A stretch of DNA of 64,000 nucleotides, from contig NC_092635.1 in the NCBI RefSeq assembly GCF_039555335.1, forward strand, positions 69,042,058 to 69,106,057. Direction: 5' to 3'. This document shows, piece by piece, positions 11,303-22,330 of the stretch (its first letter is position 1; each line of letters opens with the position of its first letter). Position numbers and translations under genes: made by a program. The notes under the pieces are model-generated. The model was not told the DNA's origin, made no database searches, and was given only the letters and a program-made list of their open reading frames with translations. Source of the DNA: Amphiura filiformis. Lineage: Eukaryota > Echinodermata > Ophiuroidea > Amphilepidida > Amphiuridae.

Positions 11303-12340
11303 AGCATTGTAATACTTCAAACTGCTTCCTACTGTAGATAGCATTGCAATACTTCTGATCACACTACTATCTACTGTAGATAGCATTGCAATACTTCTGA
11401 TCACACTACTATCTACTGTAGATAGCATTGCAATACTTCTGATCACACTACTATCTACTGTAGATAGCATTGCAATACTTCTGATCACACTACTATCTAC
11501 TGTAGATAGCATTGCAATACTTCTGATCAGATTGCTATCTACTGTAGATAGCATTGCAATATTTCGGCTCAAACTGCTATCTACTGTATATATGTAGATA
11601 GCATTGCAATAATTCTGATCACACTACTATCTACTGTAGACAGCATTGCAATACCTCTGATCAGATTGCTATCTACTGTAGTTAGCATTGCAATACTTCG
11701 GATCAAATTGCTACCTACTGTAGATAGCATTGCAACACGTCCGATCAAATTGCTATATACTGTAGATACTATAGCATTGCAATACTTGGATCAAACTGCT
11801 ATCTACTGTAGATAGCATTGCAATACTTGGGATCAAATTGCTACCTACTGTAGATAGCATTGCAATACTTCGGATCAAATTGCTACCTACTGTAGATAGC
11901 ATTTCAATACTTCGGATCAAACTGCTATCTACTGTAGATAGCATTGCAATAATTCTGATCACACTACTATCTACTGTAGACAGCATTGCAATACCTCTGA
12001 TCAGATTGCTATCTACTGTAGATAGCATTGCAATACTTCGGATCAAATTGCTACCTACTGTAGATAGCATTGCAATACGTCCGATCAAATTGCTATATAC
12101 TGTAGATACTATAGCATTGCAATACTTGGGATCAAATTGCTACCTACTGTAGATAGCATTGCAATACTTCGGATCAAACTGCTATCTACTGTAGATAGCA
12201 TTGCAATACTTGGGATCAAATTGCTACCTACTGTAGATAGCATTGCAATACTTCGGATAAATTGCTACCTACTGTAGATAGCATTGCAATACTTCGGATC
12301 AAACTGCTATCTACTGTAGATAGCATTGCAATACTTTTTG
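11303..12340. repeat. 42-bp satellite array, block 2 (about 24 monomers)
   Basis: The same monomer as 5205-8639, resuming directly at the LTR boundary. This block is richer in CACACTACTATC and GGATCAAATTGCTACC variants. A ~250-bp internal duplication repeats the irregular monomer TATATACTGTAGATACTATA (11752 and 12090). It decays into unique sequence after 12335. Confidence 0.93.
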
Positions 12341-12399
12341 ATATGGAGTAAATAGCTTGTTTTCTTGACAATGCTATCTATTGTAGAAAAGAAATGCTT

Positions 12400-12545
12400 A
12401 TGATCAGGGACAAGTGATTTGCGCGGATAAAAATAGCCAATTGCGCGGAACTTTTTTTCACTAAATTTCAGTGCAAATCATGTATCCCTGCCCATAGGAA
12501 AAAAATAGCCAATTGTGTGGAAAAAAATCACTTGTCCCTGCTTAT
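12400..12545. repeat. Small inverted repeat downstream of the satellite
   Basis: GGGACAAGTGATTTGCGCGG (from about 12408) and CACTTGTCCCTGC (12527-12541) are inverted partners, and AATAGCCAATTG occurs twice. Probably a degraded foldback element. Confidence 0.5.
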
Positions 12546-12631
12546 GATCACACAGCTACCTACTGCAGATAGCATCAGTTTTAATAAAACTGCTATATTG
12601 ACAATAAAAATTATAAATATTTTGTACTCAG

Positions 12632-12810
12632 AGGTAAAAATACAGTGCTTTGTGCCTAAAATAGAAATAAAGCAATTCACACAAACTTATTGTGTAGGTT
12701 GTGAAGATATTTCATTTAATATATTGTTGAAACATATACAAGTCCACCACCTACAAGAAATAGTGGTTGATAAAACTGTTGCTTTATGCAAAAGTCAATT
12801 TGAAACTTGA
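12632..12810 (+). CDS. Candidate terminal exon with a C2H2-like motif
   Basis: An open block follows a plausible acceptor (TTTTGTACTCAG) and ends in TGA at 12808-12810. It contains YCVGCEDISFNILLKHIQVH followed by another H, a C-x2-C...H-x4-H arrangement reminiscent of a zinc finger. The frame is also open upstream to an ATG at 12517, but that part is decayed satellite. The last codons run into the foldback at 12790. No upstream exon was found. It may be a real 3' exon or a chance frame. Confidence 0.3.
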
Positions 12811-12955
12811 TCTACCCACTTCAAGCCTCAACATATTATCGATGTTGATTTGATGCCGATGATTGCGGTCATACTTTTGTTAACCTCAATCATCGGCATC
12901 GAGTCGACATTGAAATATGCAGAGGCTCGAAGGTGGGTAGGTTCAAATTGACACT
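12790..12955. repeat. Foldback element, ~160 bp
   Basis: The left arm (AGTCAATTTGAAAC, CTACCCACTTC, GATGCCGATGATTG) is matched inverted by CAATCATCGGCATCGA, GAAGGTGGGTAG and GTTCAAATTGAC. The structure is nearly palindromic throughout, with a loop around 12870-12885. Confidence 0.8.
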
Positions 12956-13018
12956 TGGATTAAAGGTTTATATCATTGTGATCATGGCATATTGCCCAAA
13001 AGAAACCTTTCACTGCTA

Positions 13019-13277
13019 ACAATCAGCAGGGGCATCGCTAGACCAATATGATTCAGGGGGTGTACAGCATGTTTTGCCGACGGAAATATTTTTGTGAAAT
13101 GTAATTTTCATCCTATTTTTTTAATTAGTAACTACTATAACATTCACATTAATCTTTTATATGTCTCTAGCAATTTGCCGACAATCACATACCTTTGACT
13201 ACAATCATATGGTTTTGACGACAACAATAAACTTTTTGCCATACCCCCCCCCCTCTAGCGTCGCCCCTGACAATCAG
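13019..13277. mobile_element. hAT-like MITE with 8-bp TSD ACAATCAG
   Basis: A 243-bp element (13027-13269) with inverted ends CAGGGGCATCGCTAGA and CAGGGGCGACGCTAGA (14/16). Exact 8-bp direct repeats ACAATCAG flank it at 13019-13026 and 13270-13277. An 8-bp duplication with CAGGGG-type ends is the hAT signature. No transposase. Confidence 0.88.
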
Positions 13278-13383
13278 TACCGTTTCCCTCTGTTGACTGA
13301 ATAAAACAATACAAACGCTTCATCACTATTCATGCTTGGCAAAATGCCTGATGTGCTTCACATATTGGATAGGAATAGCTTTT

Positions 13384-13568
13384 ACCATTTTTCACCCTGA
13401 TGTGGCAGTTACGTCTGCACATTTCATTAGGCGCAGCCTCAAATGGCTAGCATTCGCTCAAAGCGCTGGTGTACACAGGCATGCACTTAAAGACGCTGCA
13501 TAGATGCGCTAGCGAAAACAGCTGTTTCAATGCGAAGACGTCACTGCCATATCAGGGTGAAAAATGGT
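13384..13568. mobile_element. MITE with ~37-bp TIRs (ACCATTTTTCACCCTGAT)
   Basis: The left terminus ACCATTTTTCACCCTGATGT and the right terminus complement ACCATTTTTCACCCTGATAT continue as imperfect inverted repeats through GGCAGT.ACGTCT. The 185-bp element has no ORF. Confidence 0.8.
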
Positions 13569-14595
13569 CTAGTGAACTTTTATTTGGCATTCTGTCGTGT
13601 CCATTACCAGATTGACCAAGAATTATTAAAAATACCTGTAAGTGTGGATTTCACAGATGTCATAGACAATAAAACATAATCAAAGGTTTAGTAACCAATT
13701 TATTACAAGCATGACAATACTTGTCTTGTCATAAAATCCATTTAAAGATGAAGCCCTGCTTTTGGTCTAAGTTCCTTAGGTAATTAGTCAAGGTTAAAAT
13801 GTATCCATGTAAATTCTGTTGTCTGTCATCAAAGTAACAGGTGTAAGTCAGTGCGTCTTTGGAGAACTGGCCAGCCGGGGCTTTTTGTTTAACAATACTT
13901 TGGTCCAATAATGTATTAACATTATAATAAGATCTATGTAAGTTTAGAAAAAATATACTCTTTTATATTTGATTTTATTGCTTACTTTCTTTTTATACAT
14001 ATAATACCACTACACTGTCGATTGATTAACAAGAATTGTATTTGGAGCTAGTACTGTTTTCCTACAAATCAAGAACTCAGTGTAAAACACTGCCTAAACG
14101 CCATTACATTTAGAGAATTCTGCACTACCAGGCCTTTGTACATAAAAGTCTATGATTCACTGGTCTGTGGTGTGGCTTTAGTTGGGTTGGAAATTAATAA
14201 ATGCTTTGTTGTAACTACAAAGCTCATTATTGTCTGAAAATTTTGGTACCAAAATCTCATTTTCACCAAAAATGCAGATGAGGCATTGTTGCACTGAGCC
14301 CTAGAAATTTCACTCCCAAAAAGAAAAGCAGTTGAGTTGTGTGTTTGAGATTTGATAAGAAAGAACTTTCCCACAAATTTGAAGAAAAAATTCCAGGTGA
14401 ACATTATGTAAGACCAATAAAGCTGCCTGCCCTGTACCACCATATTTGAGAAAGGCGCAGGATTGGTTGTTTTAGTAAATTTCCTATACTTAAGGTATAG
14501 GGAAATTTTACATTTCGCCACATATATAAATTGTACAAATAGCACAAATAGCTAGAAGTAAATGCAAAAGACAAGGGTTCAAAGGGCTTTAACGT
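13569..14595. other. Non-coding stretch, no gene seen
   Basis: AT-rich. A minus-strand ORF (14150-14545) has no recognisable motif, and its upstream part enters the 167-bp satellite boundary. No RNA gene or splice-bounded exon is supported. Confidence 0.45.
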
Positions 14596-14599
14596 ACTG

Positions 14600-15790
14600 G
14601 CCATATAAGCAATTTTGAACTTAGATTATTTTCTCATATCCTAGTTGCTTCCAATGATCGCTATTTGTGCAATTTGTGCAATTGGTGGAAAGGGCTTTAA
14701 CGTGCCGACTATATAAGCAATTATGACATTGATCGCCAAGTCCCTTCTAGCCGTCAGCAATTTGTGCAATTTATGCAATTTTGAACTTAGATTATTTTTC
14801 TCATATCCTAGTTGCTTCCAATGATCGCTATTTGTGCAATTTGTGCAATTGGTGGAAAGGGCTTTAACGTGCCGACTATATAAGCAATTATGACATTGAT
14901 CGCCAAGTCCCTTCTAGCCGTCAGCAATTTGTGCAATTTATGCAATTTTGAACTTAGAGCATTTTTCTCATATCCTAGTTGCTTCCAATGATCGCTATTT
15001 GTGCAATTTGTGCAATTGGTGGAATGGGCTTTAACGTGCCGACTATATAAGCAATTATGACATTGATCGCCAAGTCCCTTCTAGCCGTCAGCAATTTGTG
15101 CAATTTATGCAATTTTGAACTTAGATTATTTTTCTCATATCCTAGTTGCTTCCAATGATCGCTATTTGTGCAATTTGTGCAATTGGTGGAAAGGGCTTTA
15201 ACGTGCCGACTATATAAGCAATTATGACATTGATCGCCAAGTCCCTTCTATCTGTCATGAATTGGTGCCCTCCATGCTTTTGAACTTAGATTATTTTTCT
15301 CATATCCTAGTTGCTTCCAATGATCGCTATTTGTGCAATTTGTGCAATTGGTGGAAAGGGCTTTAACGTGCCGACTATATAAGCAATTATGACATTGATC
15401 GCCAAGTCCCTTCTAGCCGTCAGCAATTTGTGCAATTTATGCAATTTTGAACTTAGATTATTTTTCTCATATCCTAGTTGCTTCCAATGATCGCTATTTG
15501 TGCAATTTTTGCAATTGGTGGAAAGGGCTTTAACGTGCCGACTATATAAGCAATTATGACATTGATCGCCAAGTCCCTTCTAGCCGTCAGCAATTTGTGC
15601 AATTTATGCAATTTTGAACTTAGATTATTTTTCTCATATCCTAGTTGCTTCCAATGATCGCTATTTGTGCAATTTGTGCAATTGGTGGAAAGGGCTTTAA
15701 CGTGCCGACTATATAAGCAATTATGACATTGATCGCCAAGTCCCTTCTAGCCGTCAGCAATTTGTGCAATTTATGCAATTTTGAACTTCT
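14600..15790. repeat. 167-bp satellite, about seven copies
   Basis: The marker CTAGTTGCTTCCAATGATCG recurs at 14641, 14808, 14975, 15142, 15307, 15474 and 15641, a period of 167 bp (one 165-bp copy). Monomers are almost identical. Each contains nested short repeats (TTTGTGCAATTTGTGCAATT and GCAATTTATGCAATT). Copy 4 has a diverged patch near 15255 (TCTGTCATGAATTGGTGCCC). A diverged relative of the GTGCAATT motif lies at 40590-40925. Confidence 0.95.
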
Positions 15791-16533
15791 CGCCGGTGTC
15801 GTGTGCCAGACCCCTCTCATGATGAAATCGTAGTAGTATATATGAATATTAATGAACTCTACGTCATCCGCGTCATACTTTTTTTTAATAATCGACTCGT
15901 ACAGATCGTGAATGATGTTATTAATAGATCTAGCTCGTCACCACAGTGAAATTAATTAACACACACACGGCGGTTGAATTTTAAACCACAGTATTATAGA
16001 AAAGTGTACTTCTGTTCCAGTTTCTAACCAGTAATTTCGGAATTCAAGCATTTTAAACAACAGTAAGTGTACATTTCGTCCAGTTTCTTACCAGTTGCAA
16101 TGAATTATGGTAGTGTAAGCTTACCAAAAATACCAAAAGCTGTGATAGTTTCTGCACTCACTGCACTGTACATACTGTACAACTCTGTACAGTGTGAGTA
16201 TGTACGCGAGTATAACAACTTGAGCAAGTCACAATATTTTCTCAAGTTGATTTATCCTTTCTATAAATAGCGACGTATACAGAAAAAATATACACAACCA
16301 CGTTCTCCGAGTACTGTACATACTACATAGTATAATTTAAAACTCTAGTCCGGGACTCTAGCGGGTACACCCATCGTATGTGTACATGGACCTAATCCAT
16401 GGGTTCCTACAAGGCCGATGACTGGACCGATGACACACATTCGATAGGTGTATCGTATAATATGTGTGAGTTACGGCTTTTGACAATTGGCTCCCTAGTC
16501 CTAGCCCGAGGTACGCACACGTCCGTCACTACG
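15791..16533. other. Unique sequence, no supported gene
   Basis: Contains a 67-codon + strand ORF (16067-16270) without recognisable domain or splice context, and duplicated CCAGTTTCT.ACCAGT motifs near 16016 and 16080. Nothing else is supported. Confidence 0.4.
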
Positions 16534-16815
16534 ATTTTCACCAGGGGTAGCGGGGGTAAATGACCCCCTAAATTTAAAAAATATTAATTTTTCACCCTCT
16601 ATTGGGAATATGTGCAAGCTCGGGGTGAAAACTGACCCTCTAGCTACTTTTGGACCGTACTCCTACCCCTGACTACACTGCAAAATATTTTTCACCCCCA
16701 AGATTTAATTTTCACCCCATGTATTTGGATTTTCTGCAAGCTCTGGAGTGAAAAACACAGGAAAACAACCCCGACTTTTGGGCCTTAATGCTGTAGGCCT
16801 ACCCCTGATTTCCAC
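16534..16815. mobile_element. hAT-like MITE with 8-bp TSD (7/8)
   Basis: The element 16542-16807 begins CAGGGGTAG and ends CTACCCCTG. The flanking octamers ATTTTCAC (16534-16541) and ATTTCCAC (16808-16815) match at 7 of 8 positions. The interior holds two TTTTTCACCCC-type blocks. The TIR is short (9 bp), hence moderate confidence. Confidence 0.6.
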
Positions 16816-17167
16816 TGTCCTTCTCCGCACGAAGGTCTGAGACTCCTGAGCATATCTGGTCCAGGGTACACATAAAATACCACGTTTTCTCATAAATACC
16901 ACTTCCTACCATTCCTCACGTGAAGATGAGACTTAAACAAAACATATTTGGTGCATGTTCGTAAATTTTGAGCACATTTGAGGATGGAAAATGTTTTGAA
17001 TTCTTTCTATAGATAGATGCCGTCAGTGTGGCGTCATCACCCATGACGTGAGTTCACGGTGCCCTTTTTTTACGTACATAGGGCATTCATGGCCCTAGTG
17101 AGGAAGGAACAGGGCCATGATGTTTCGGGCTACCCTAGGTAGTCCATACATTCGACATATAGCGGGG

Positions 17168-18096
17168 ACTCTAGTCGTCTCTACAAATATGTCAATGACA
17201 GCAAGAACATGATGAAGTCTAACTTGGAATTTGCACATCATCTTGATCTTGATACTGCCCAACAGTCCTAGAGGAGTAAAACGGTTAGGTTGATATGCGC
17301 ATGCATGCAAATTTTAGTCTATAGATTTCTTGTAGATGTTGGGTTATGTTGGTTTTAAATTGTGTGGGATCTATTATGTTTAAGGGGTACTACACCCCTA
17401 GCCAATTTTTGCTTATTTTGTGTTTTTCTCAAAAATCATAGTGCATTGGTGACAAGTAAGATATAGGGCCTAGATATGTATATTATAGAGACAAGGACTA
17501 TAACTACTGCACTGAAAATTCAGCAACTCAAGGCAAGTAGTTATTGATTTATTGATCAAATATTGGTTTTCCCTAATTTTGACTGTAACTCCACAACTGC
17601 TGTCTGTGCTGAAATAAAATTTCCAGTGTACTCTAGTCGTCTCTACAAATATGTCAATGACAGCAAGAACATGATGAAGTCTAACTTGGAATTTGCACAT
17701 CATCTTGATCTTGATACTGCCCAACTGTCCTAGAGGAGTAAAAGCGGTTAGGTTGATATGCGCATGCATGCAAATTTTAGACTATAGATTTCTTGTAGAA
17801 GTTGGGTAATGTTGGTTTTAAATTGTGTGGGATCTATTATGTTTAAGGGGGTACTACACCCCTAGCCAATTTTTGCTTATTTTTGTGTTTTCTCAAAAAT
17901 CATAGTGCATTGGTGACAAGTAAGATATAGGGCCTAGATATGTATATTATAGAGACAAGGACTATAACTACTGCACTGAAAATTCAGCAACTCAAGGCAA
18001 GTAGTTATTGATTTATTGATCAAATATTGGTTTTCCCTAATTTTTGACTGTAACTCCACAACTGCTGTCTGTGCTGAAATAAAAATTTCCAGTGTA
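17168..18096. repeat. Tandem duplication, ~463-bp unit x2
   Basis: 17168-17629 and 17630-18096 are near-identical, both starting ACTCTAGTCGTCTCTACAAA and ending TTCCAGTGTA. Each copy includes the left half of the TTAA-type MITE described at 17841-18211, so the MITE inserted before or during the duplication and only the second copy retains both halves. The short ORFs within are duplicated with the DNA and have no motif. Confidence 0.92.
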
Positions 18097-18211
18097 GCAG
18101 TTGTAGTCCTTGCCCCTATAATATACATATCTTACTTGTCACCAATGCTCTATAATTTTTGAGAAAAATGTAAAAATAGGCCCAAAATTGGGCAGGGGTG
18201 TAGTACCCCGT
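17841..18211. mobile_element. TTAA-type MITE (GGGGTACTACACCCCT), copy A
   Basis: The left end after TTTAA reads GGGGGTACTACACCCCTAGC; the right end reads GGGCAGGGGTGTAGTACCCC. It is palindromic overall, with AAGATATGTATATTATAG arms. The right TTAA has decayed (GTTAT). A better preserved copy with TTAA on both sides is at 33087-33445, and a half copy at 17382-17629. TTAA target sites are characteristic of piggyBac-type elements. Confidence 0.8.
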
Positions 18212-18319
18212 TATCCAAATGATTTGATCGAGTAATTTATCAACTACCATGTATCCACGACAACACAATACTATAGGGACTGTGCAATAATTATGTCTAC
18301 ACCCAGGGTGATATCTACA

Positions 18320-20330
18320 CCCTGGGCCCTTAATTACTTAGTAACTCGGGGTCTGAAACAGTAACTTGGACCCCGAGATAGTAACTCGACTTTAAGTAAC
18401 TCGGGCCCCGACTTAGTAACTCTGGGTCTGAGATAGTAACTTGGGGCCTCGACTTAGTAACTCGGGTCTGAGATAGTAACACGGACCTCGACTTAGTAAC
18501 TCGGGTCTGAGATAGTAACTTGGGGCCTCAACTTAGTAACTTGGTATCTGAAATAGTAACACGGACCCCAAGATAGTAACTTCGGGGTCCGAGATAGTAA
18601 TCCAGGCCCCGACTTTATAACTCGGGGTCCGGGATAGTAACTCAGGGTCGAGATAGTAAGTCGGGGCCCGACTTAGTAACTTCGGAGTCCGAGATAGTAA
18701 TTCGGGGCCCCGAGATACTACTTCGGGATCCGAGATAGTAGCTCAAGGTCCCGAGATACTAATTCAGGGTCTGATATAGTAACTCGGGGCCCGACTTAAT
18801 AACACGGGGCCCTTAGATAGTAACTCAGGGTTCCGACTTAATATCTTGGGGTCAGAGATATAATAACTCGGGGTCCGAGATAGTAACTCGGGGCCTCAAC
18901 TTAGTAACTCGGGGTCTGAGATAGTAACACGGACAACGAGATAGTAACTCGGGGTCTGAGTTAGTAACTTGGGGGCCCCAACTTAGTAACTTGGGGCCCC
19001 AACTTAGTAACTCGGGTACCGAGATAGTAACGCGGGGCTTCAACTTAGTAACTCGGGGTCTGAGATAGTAACACGGACAACGAGATAGTAACTCGGGTCT
19101 GAGTTACTAACTTGGGCCCTAACTTAGTAACTTAGGGCCCCAACTTAGTAACTCGGGGTCCGAAATAGTAACTTCGGGCCCGACTTAGTAACTCGGGGTC
19201 CGAGATAGTAACTCGGGGGCCTCGACTTATTAACTCGGGTCTGAGATAGTAACACGCACCCGAGATTGTAACTCGGGGCAACGAATTTGTAATTGGGGGT
19301 TAGAGATAGTAACTCGGGGCCTCAACTTAGTAACTTGGGGTCTGAGATAGTAACACGGACAACGAGATAGTAACTCGGGCGTCGACTTAGTAACTCGGGT
19401 CTGAGATAATAACACGGACCCGGAGATTGTAACTCGGGGTCCAAGATAGTAACTCGGGGCCCGACGTAGTAACTGGCGGTCAGAGATAGTAACTCGGGGC
19501 CTCGACTTAGTAACTCGGGGTCCGAGATAGTAACTTGGGGCCTCAACTTAGTAACTTGGTATCTGAGATAGTAACTCGGGGTCCGAGATAGTAATTCGGG
19601 CCCCCGACTTTATAACTCAGGGTCCGGGATAGTACGGTAACTCAGGGTCAGAGATAGTAAGTCGGGGCCCGACTTAGTAACTCGAGTCCGAGATAATAAC
19701 TTGGGACCCGAGATACTAATTGGGGGTCGAGATAGTAGCTCAGGGTCCCGAGATACTAATTCAGGGTCTGATATAGTAACTCGGGCCCCAACTTAGTAAC
19801 ACAGGGCCCTTAGATAGTAACTCGGGGTTCCGACTTAATAACTTGGGGTCAGAGATATAATAACACGGGGTCCGAGATACTAACTCGGGGCCTCAACTTA
19901 ATAACTCGGGGTCTGAGATAGTAACACGGACCACGAGATAGTAACTCAGGGTCGAGTTAGTAACTTGGGGCTAACTTAGTAACTCGGGTACCGAGACAGT
20001 AACTTCAGGGCCTCGACTTAGTAACTTCGAGTCTGAGTAGTAACACTGACCCGAGATAGTAACTCGGGGTCCGAGATAGTAACAGGGCTTCGACTTAGTA
20101 ACTCGGGTCTGAGATAGTAACACTGACCCCGAGATAGTAACTCGGGGTCTGAGATAGTAACTCGGGCCCTGACTTATTAACTCGGGCTCCGAGATAGTAA
20201 CTCTGGGCCCGACTTATTAACTCGGGGTCGAGATAGTAACTTGGGGCCTCGACTTAATAACTCGGGGTCTGAAACAGTAACACAGACCGAGATAGTAACT
20301 CGGGGTCTGAGATAGTAATTCAGGACCCCA
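18320..20330. repeat. GC-rich minisatellite, left arm (AGATAGTAACTCGGGG)
   Basis: Tandem ~18-20-bp units alternate between GAGATAGTAACTCGGGGTCC and GACTTAGTAACTCGGGGCCC types, with abundant single-base and length variation. All units in this arm share one orientation. Short internal palindromes (GGGGCCCC, CTCGG..CCGAG) recur. No coding signal. Confidence 0.93.
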
Positions 20331-21890
20331 ATTAGTATCTCGGGCCCCAAGTTACTATCTCGGACCCCGAGTTACTAAGTCGGGGCCCGAATTACTATCT
20401 CGGACCCCGAGTTCCTATCTTGGGTCTGTGTTACTATCTCAGATACCAAGTTACTAAGTTGAGGCCCCAAGTTACTATCTTGGACCCCGAGGTACTAAGT
20501 CGAGGCCCGAGTTACTATCTCTGACCCCAGTTACTACGTCGGGGCCCGAGTTACTATCTTACGCCCCAAGCCACGATCTCAGCGTCCGTGTTATTATTTC
20601 AGACCCGAGTTACTAAGTCGAGGCCTGAGTTACTATCTCAGACCCCGAGTTACTATCTCGGGGAGAGTATTACTATCTCAGACCCAAGTTACTAAGTTGA
20701 GGCCCGAGTTACTATCTCTAACCCCTAATTACTAAGTCGGGGCCCGAGTTACTATCTCAGACCCGAGTTACTAAGTCGAGGTCCGTGTTACTATCTCAGA
20801 CCCGAGTTACCAAGTCGAGGCCCGAGTTACTATCACGGACCCGAGTTACTAAGTCGAGGCCCGAGTTACTATCTCAGACCCGAGTTACTAAGTCGGGTCG
20901 AGTTACTATCTCAGACCCCAAGTTACTAAGTCGAGGCCCGAATTACTATCTCGGACCCGAGTTACTACCTCGTACCCGAGTTACTAAGTCGGGGCCCGAA
21001 GTTACTATCTCGGACCCCGAGTTACTATCTCGGGGTCAGTGTTACTGTTTCAGACCCCGAGTTATTAAGTCGAGGCCCCAAGTTACTATCTCGGACCCCG
21101 AGTTACTATCTCGGGTCAGTGTTACTATCTCAGACCCGAGTTACTAAGTCGAGGCCCGACTTACTATCTCTGACCCGAGTTACTATCCGGACCCTGAGTT
21201 ATAAAGTCCGGGGCCGAATTACTATCTCGGACCCCGAGTTACTATATAGGGTCCGTGTTACTATCTCGGATACCAAGTTACTAAGTTGAGGCCCCAAGTT
21301 ACTATCTCGGACCCCGAGTTACTAAGTCAAGGCCCGAATTACTATCTCGGACCCGAGTTACTAGGTCGGGGCCCTGAATTACTATCTCAGACCCCGCGTT
21401 ACTATCTCGCGGTCCGTGTTACTGTTTCAGACCCCAAGTTATTAAGTCGAGGCCCCAAGTTACTATCTCTGACCCCGAGTTAATAAGTCGGGGCCCCGAG
21501 TTACTATCTCGGACCCCGAGTTACTAAGTCGAGGCACCGAGTTACTAAGTCGAGGCCCGAGTTACTGTCTTAGACCCTGAGTTACTAAGTCGAGGCCCCA
21601 AGTTACTATCTCGGACCCGGAGTACTATCTTGGACCCAGAGTTACTAAGTCTGAGATACTATCTCGGGCCTATCTTGGACCCAAGATACTAAATCCGGGC
21701 CCGAGTTACTAACTCAGATATCGAGTTACTAAGTCGGGGCCCGAGTTACTATCTTGGACCCTGAGTTACTATCTCGGGTCCCGAGTTGAGGCCCGGGTTA
21801 CTAAGTCGGGCCCTGAGTTACTATCTCGGACCCGAGTTACTAAGTCGGGCCCGAGTTACAGTCGGGCCCTGAGTTACTATCTCGGACACA
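20331..21890. repeat. GC-rich minisatellite, right arm in inverted orientation
   Basis: The same units as 18320-20330 but reverse-complemented (CGAGTTACTATCTCGGACCC and CGAGTTACTAAGTCGGGGCC). The orientation switch is within about 20320-20345. Together the two arms form a ~3.6-kb head-to-head inverted repeat. Unit order is not mirrored base for base, so the arms have diverged by slippage since or before the inversion. Confidence 0.93.
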
Positions 21891-21894
21891 CAAG

Positions 21895-22330
21895 TTTTAA
21901 GGTGTATTTTGGACGAAAAGAATGCCCCGTTTCATCTCTACATAATCATATGACCTATTTTTTCGCGATTGCACGAACAAGTATCGTAATTCGTGGCAAC
22001 ACTGATTAGTGTATATTTCTATGCTGGGCTTTTTTCATGAGCTACTCCCGCCTAGGCGGAAGTACCTATACACCCTACGCAAGTCAATTGAAGCCGTACA
22101 ATTTATCGCTAATTTACGACCATAAAATTTAGACACTTCTCTTGTCTGTATTAGCATCAACTCTCTCATGTCACGTTTTCATGTCAGAAATTAACATAAC
22201 TCCCGAAACCGAAAACAGAAATTATCTTCGTTCAACTTTTCAGTAGGCAACAAAAGACTAGAATAAACACTCTAGTGTATGCCACAACTTTATCATGCTC
22301 ACAAGTGAAACAGGACATTGAAGTTCATGA
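21895..22330. other. Unique spacer between two satellites
   Basis: About 430 bp of non-repetitive sequence, with no exon-like block or RNA gene seen. Confidence 0.45.

Noticed and set aside
5205-12340. CRISPR-like array (short repeats at constant spacing with a palindromic repeat)
   Set aside because: There are no unique spacers; linkers are the same in every monomer, and the genome is eukaryotic.
17095-17769. Duplicated minus-strand peptide FTPLG.LGSIKIKMMCKFQV
   Set aside because: The repeated peptide reflects a 463-bp DNA duplication; no motif and no splice context.
18852-21483. Short ORFs with VTISDPELLS-type repeats
   Set aside because: Frames through the ~18-bp minisatellite; they are frequently interrupted and occur on both strands.
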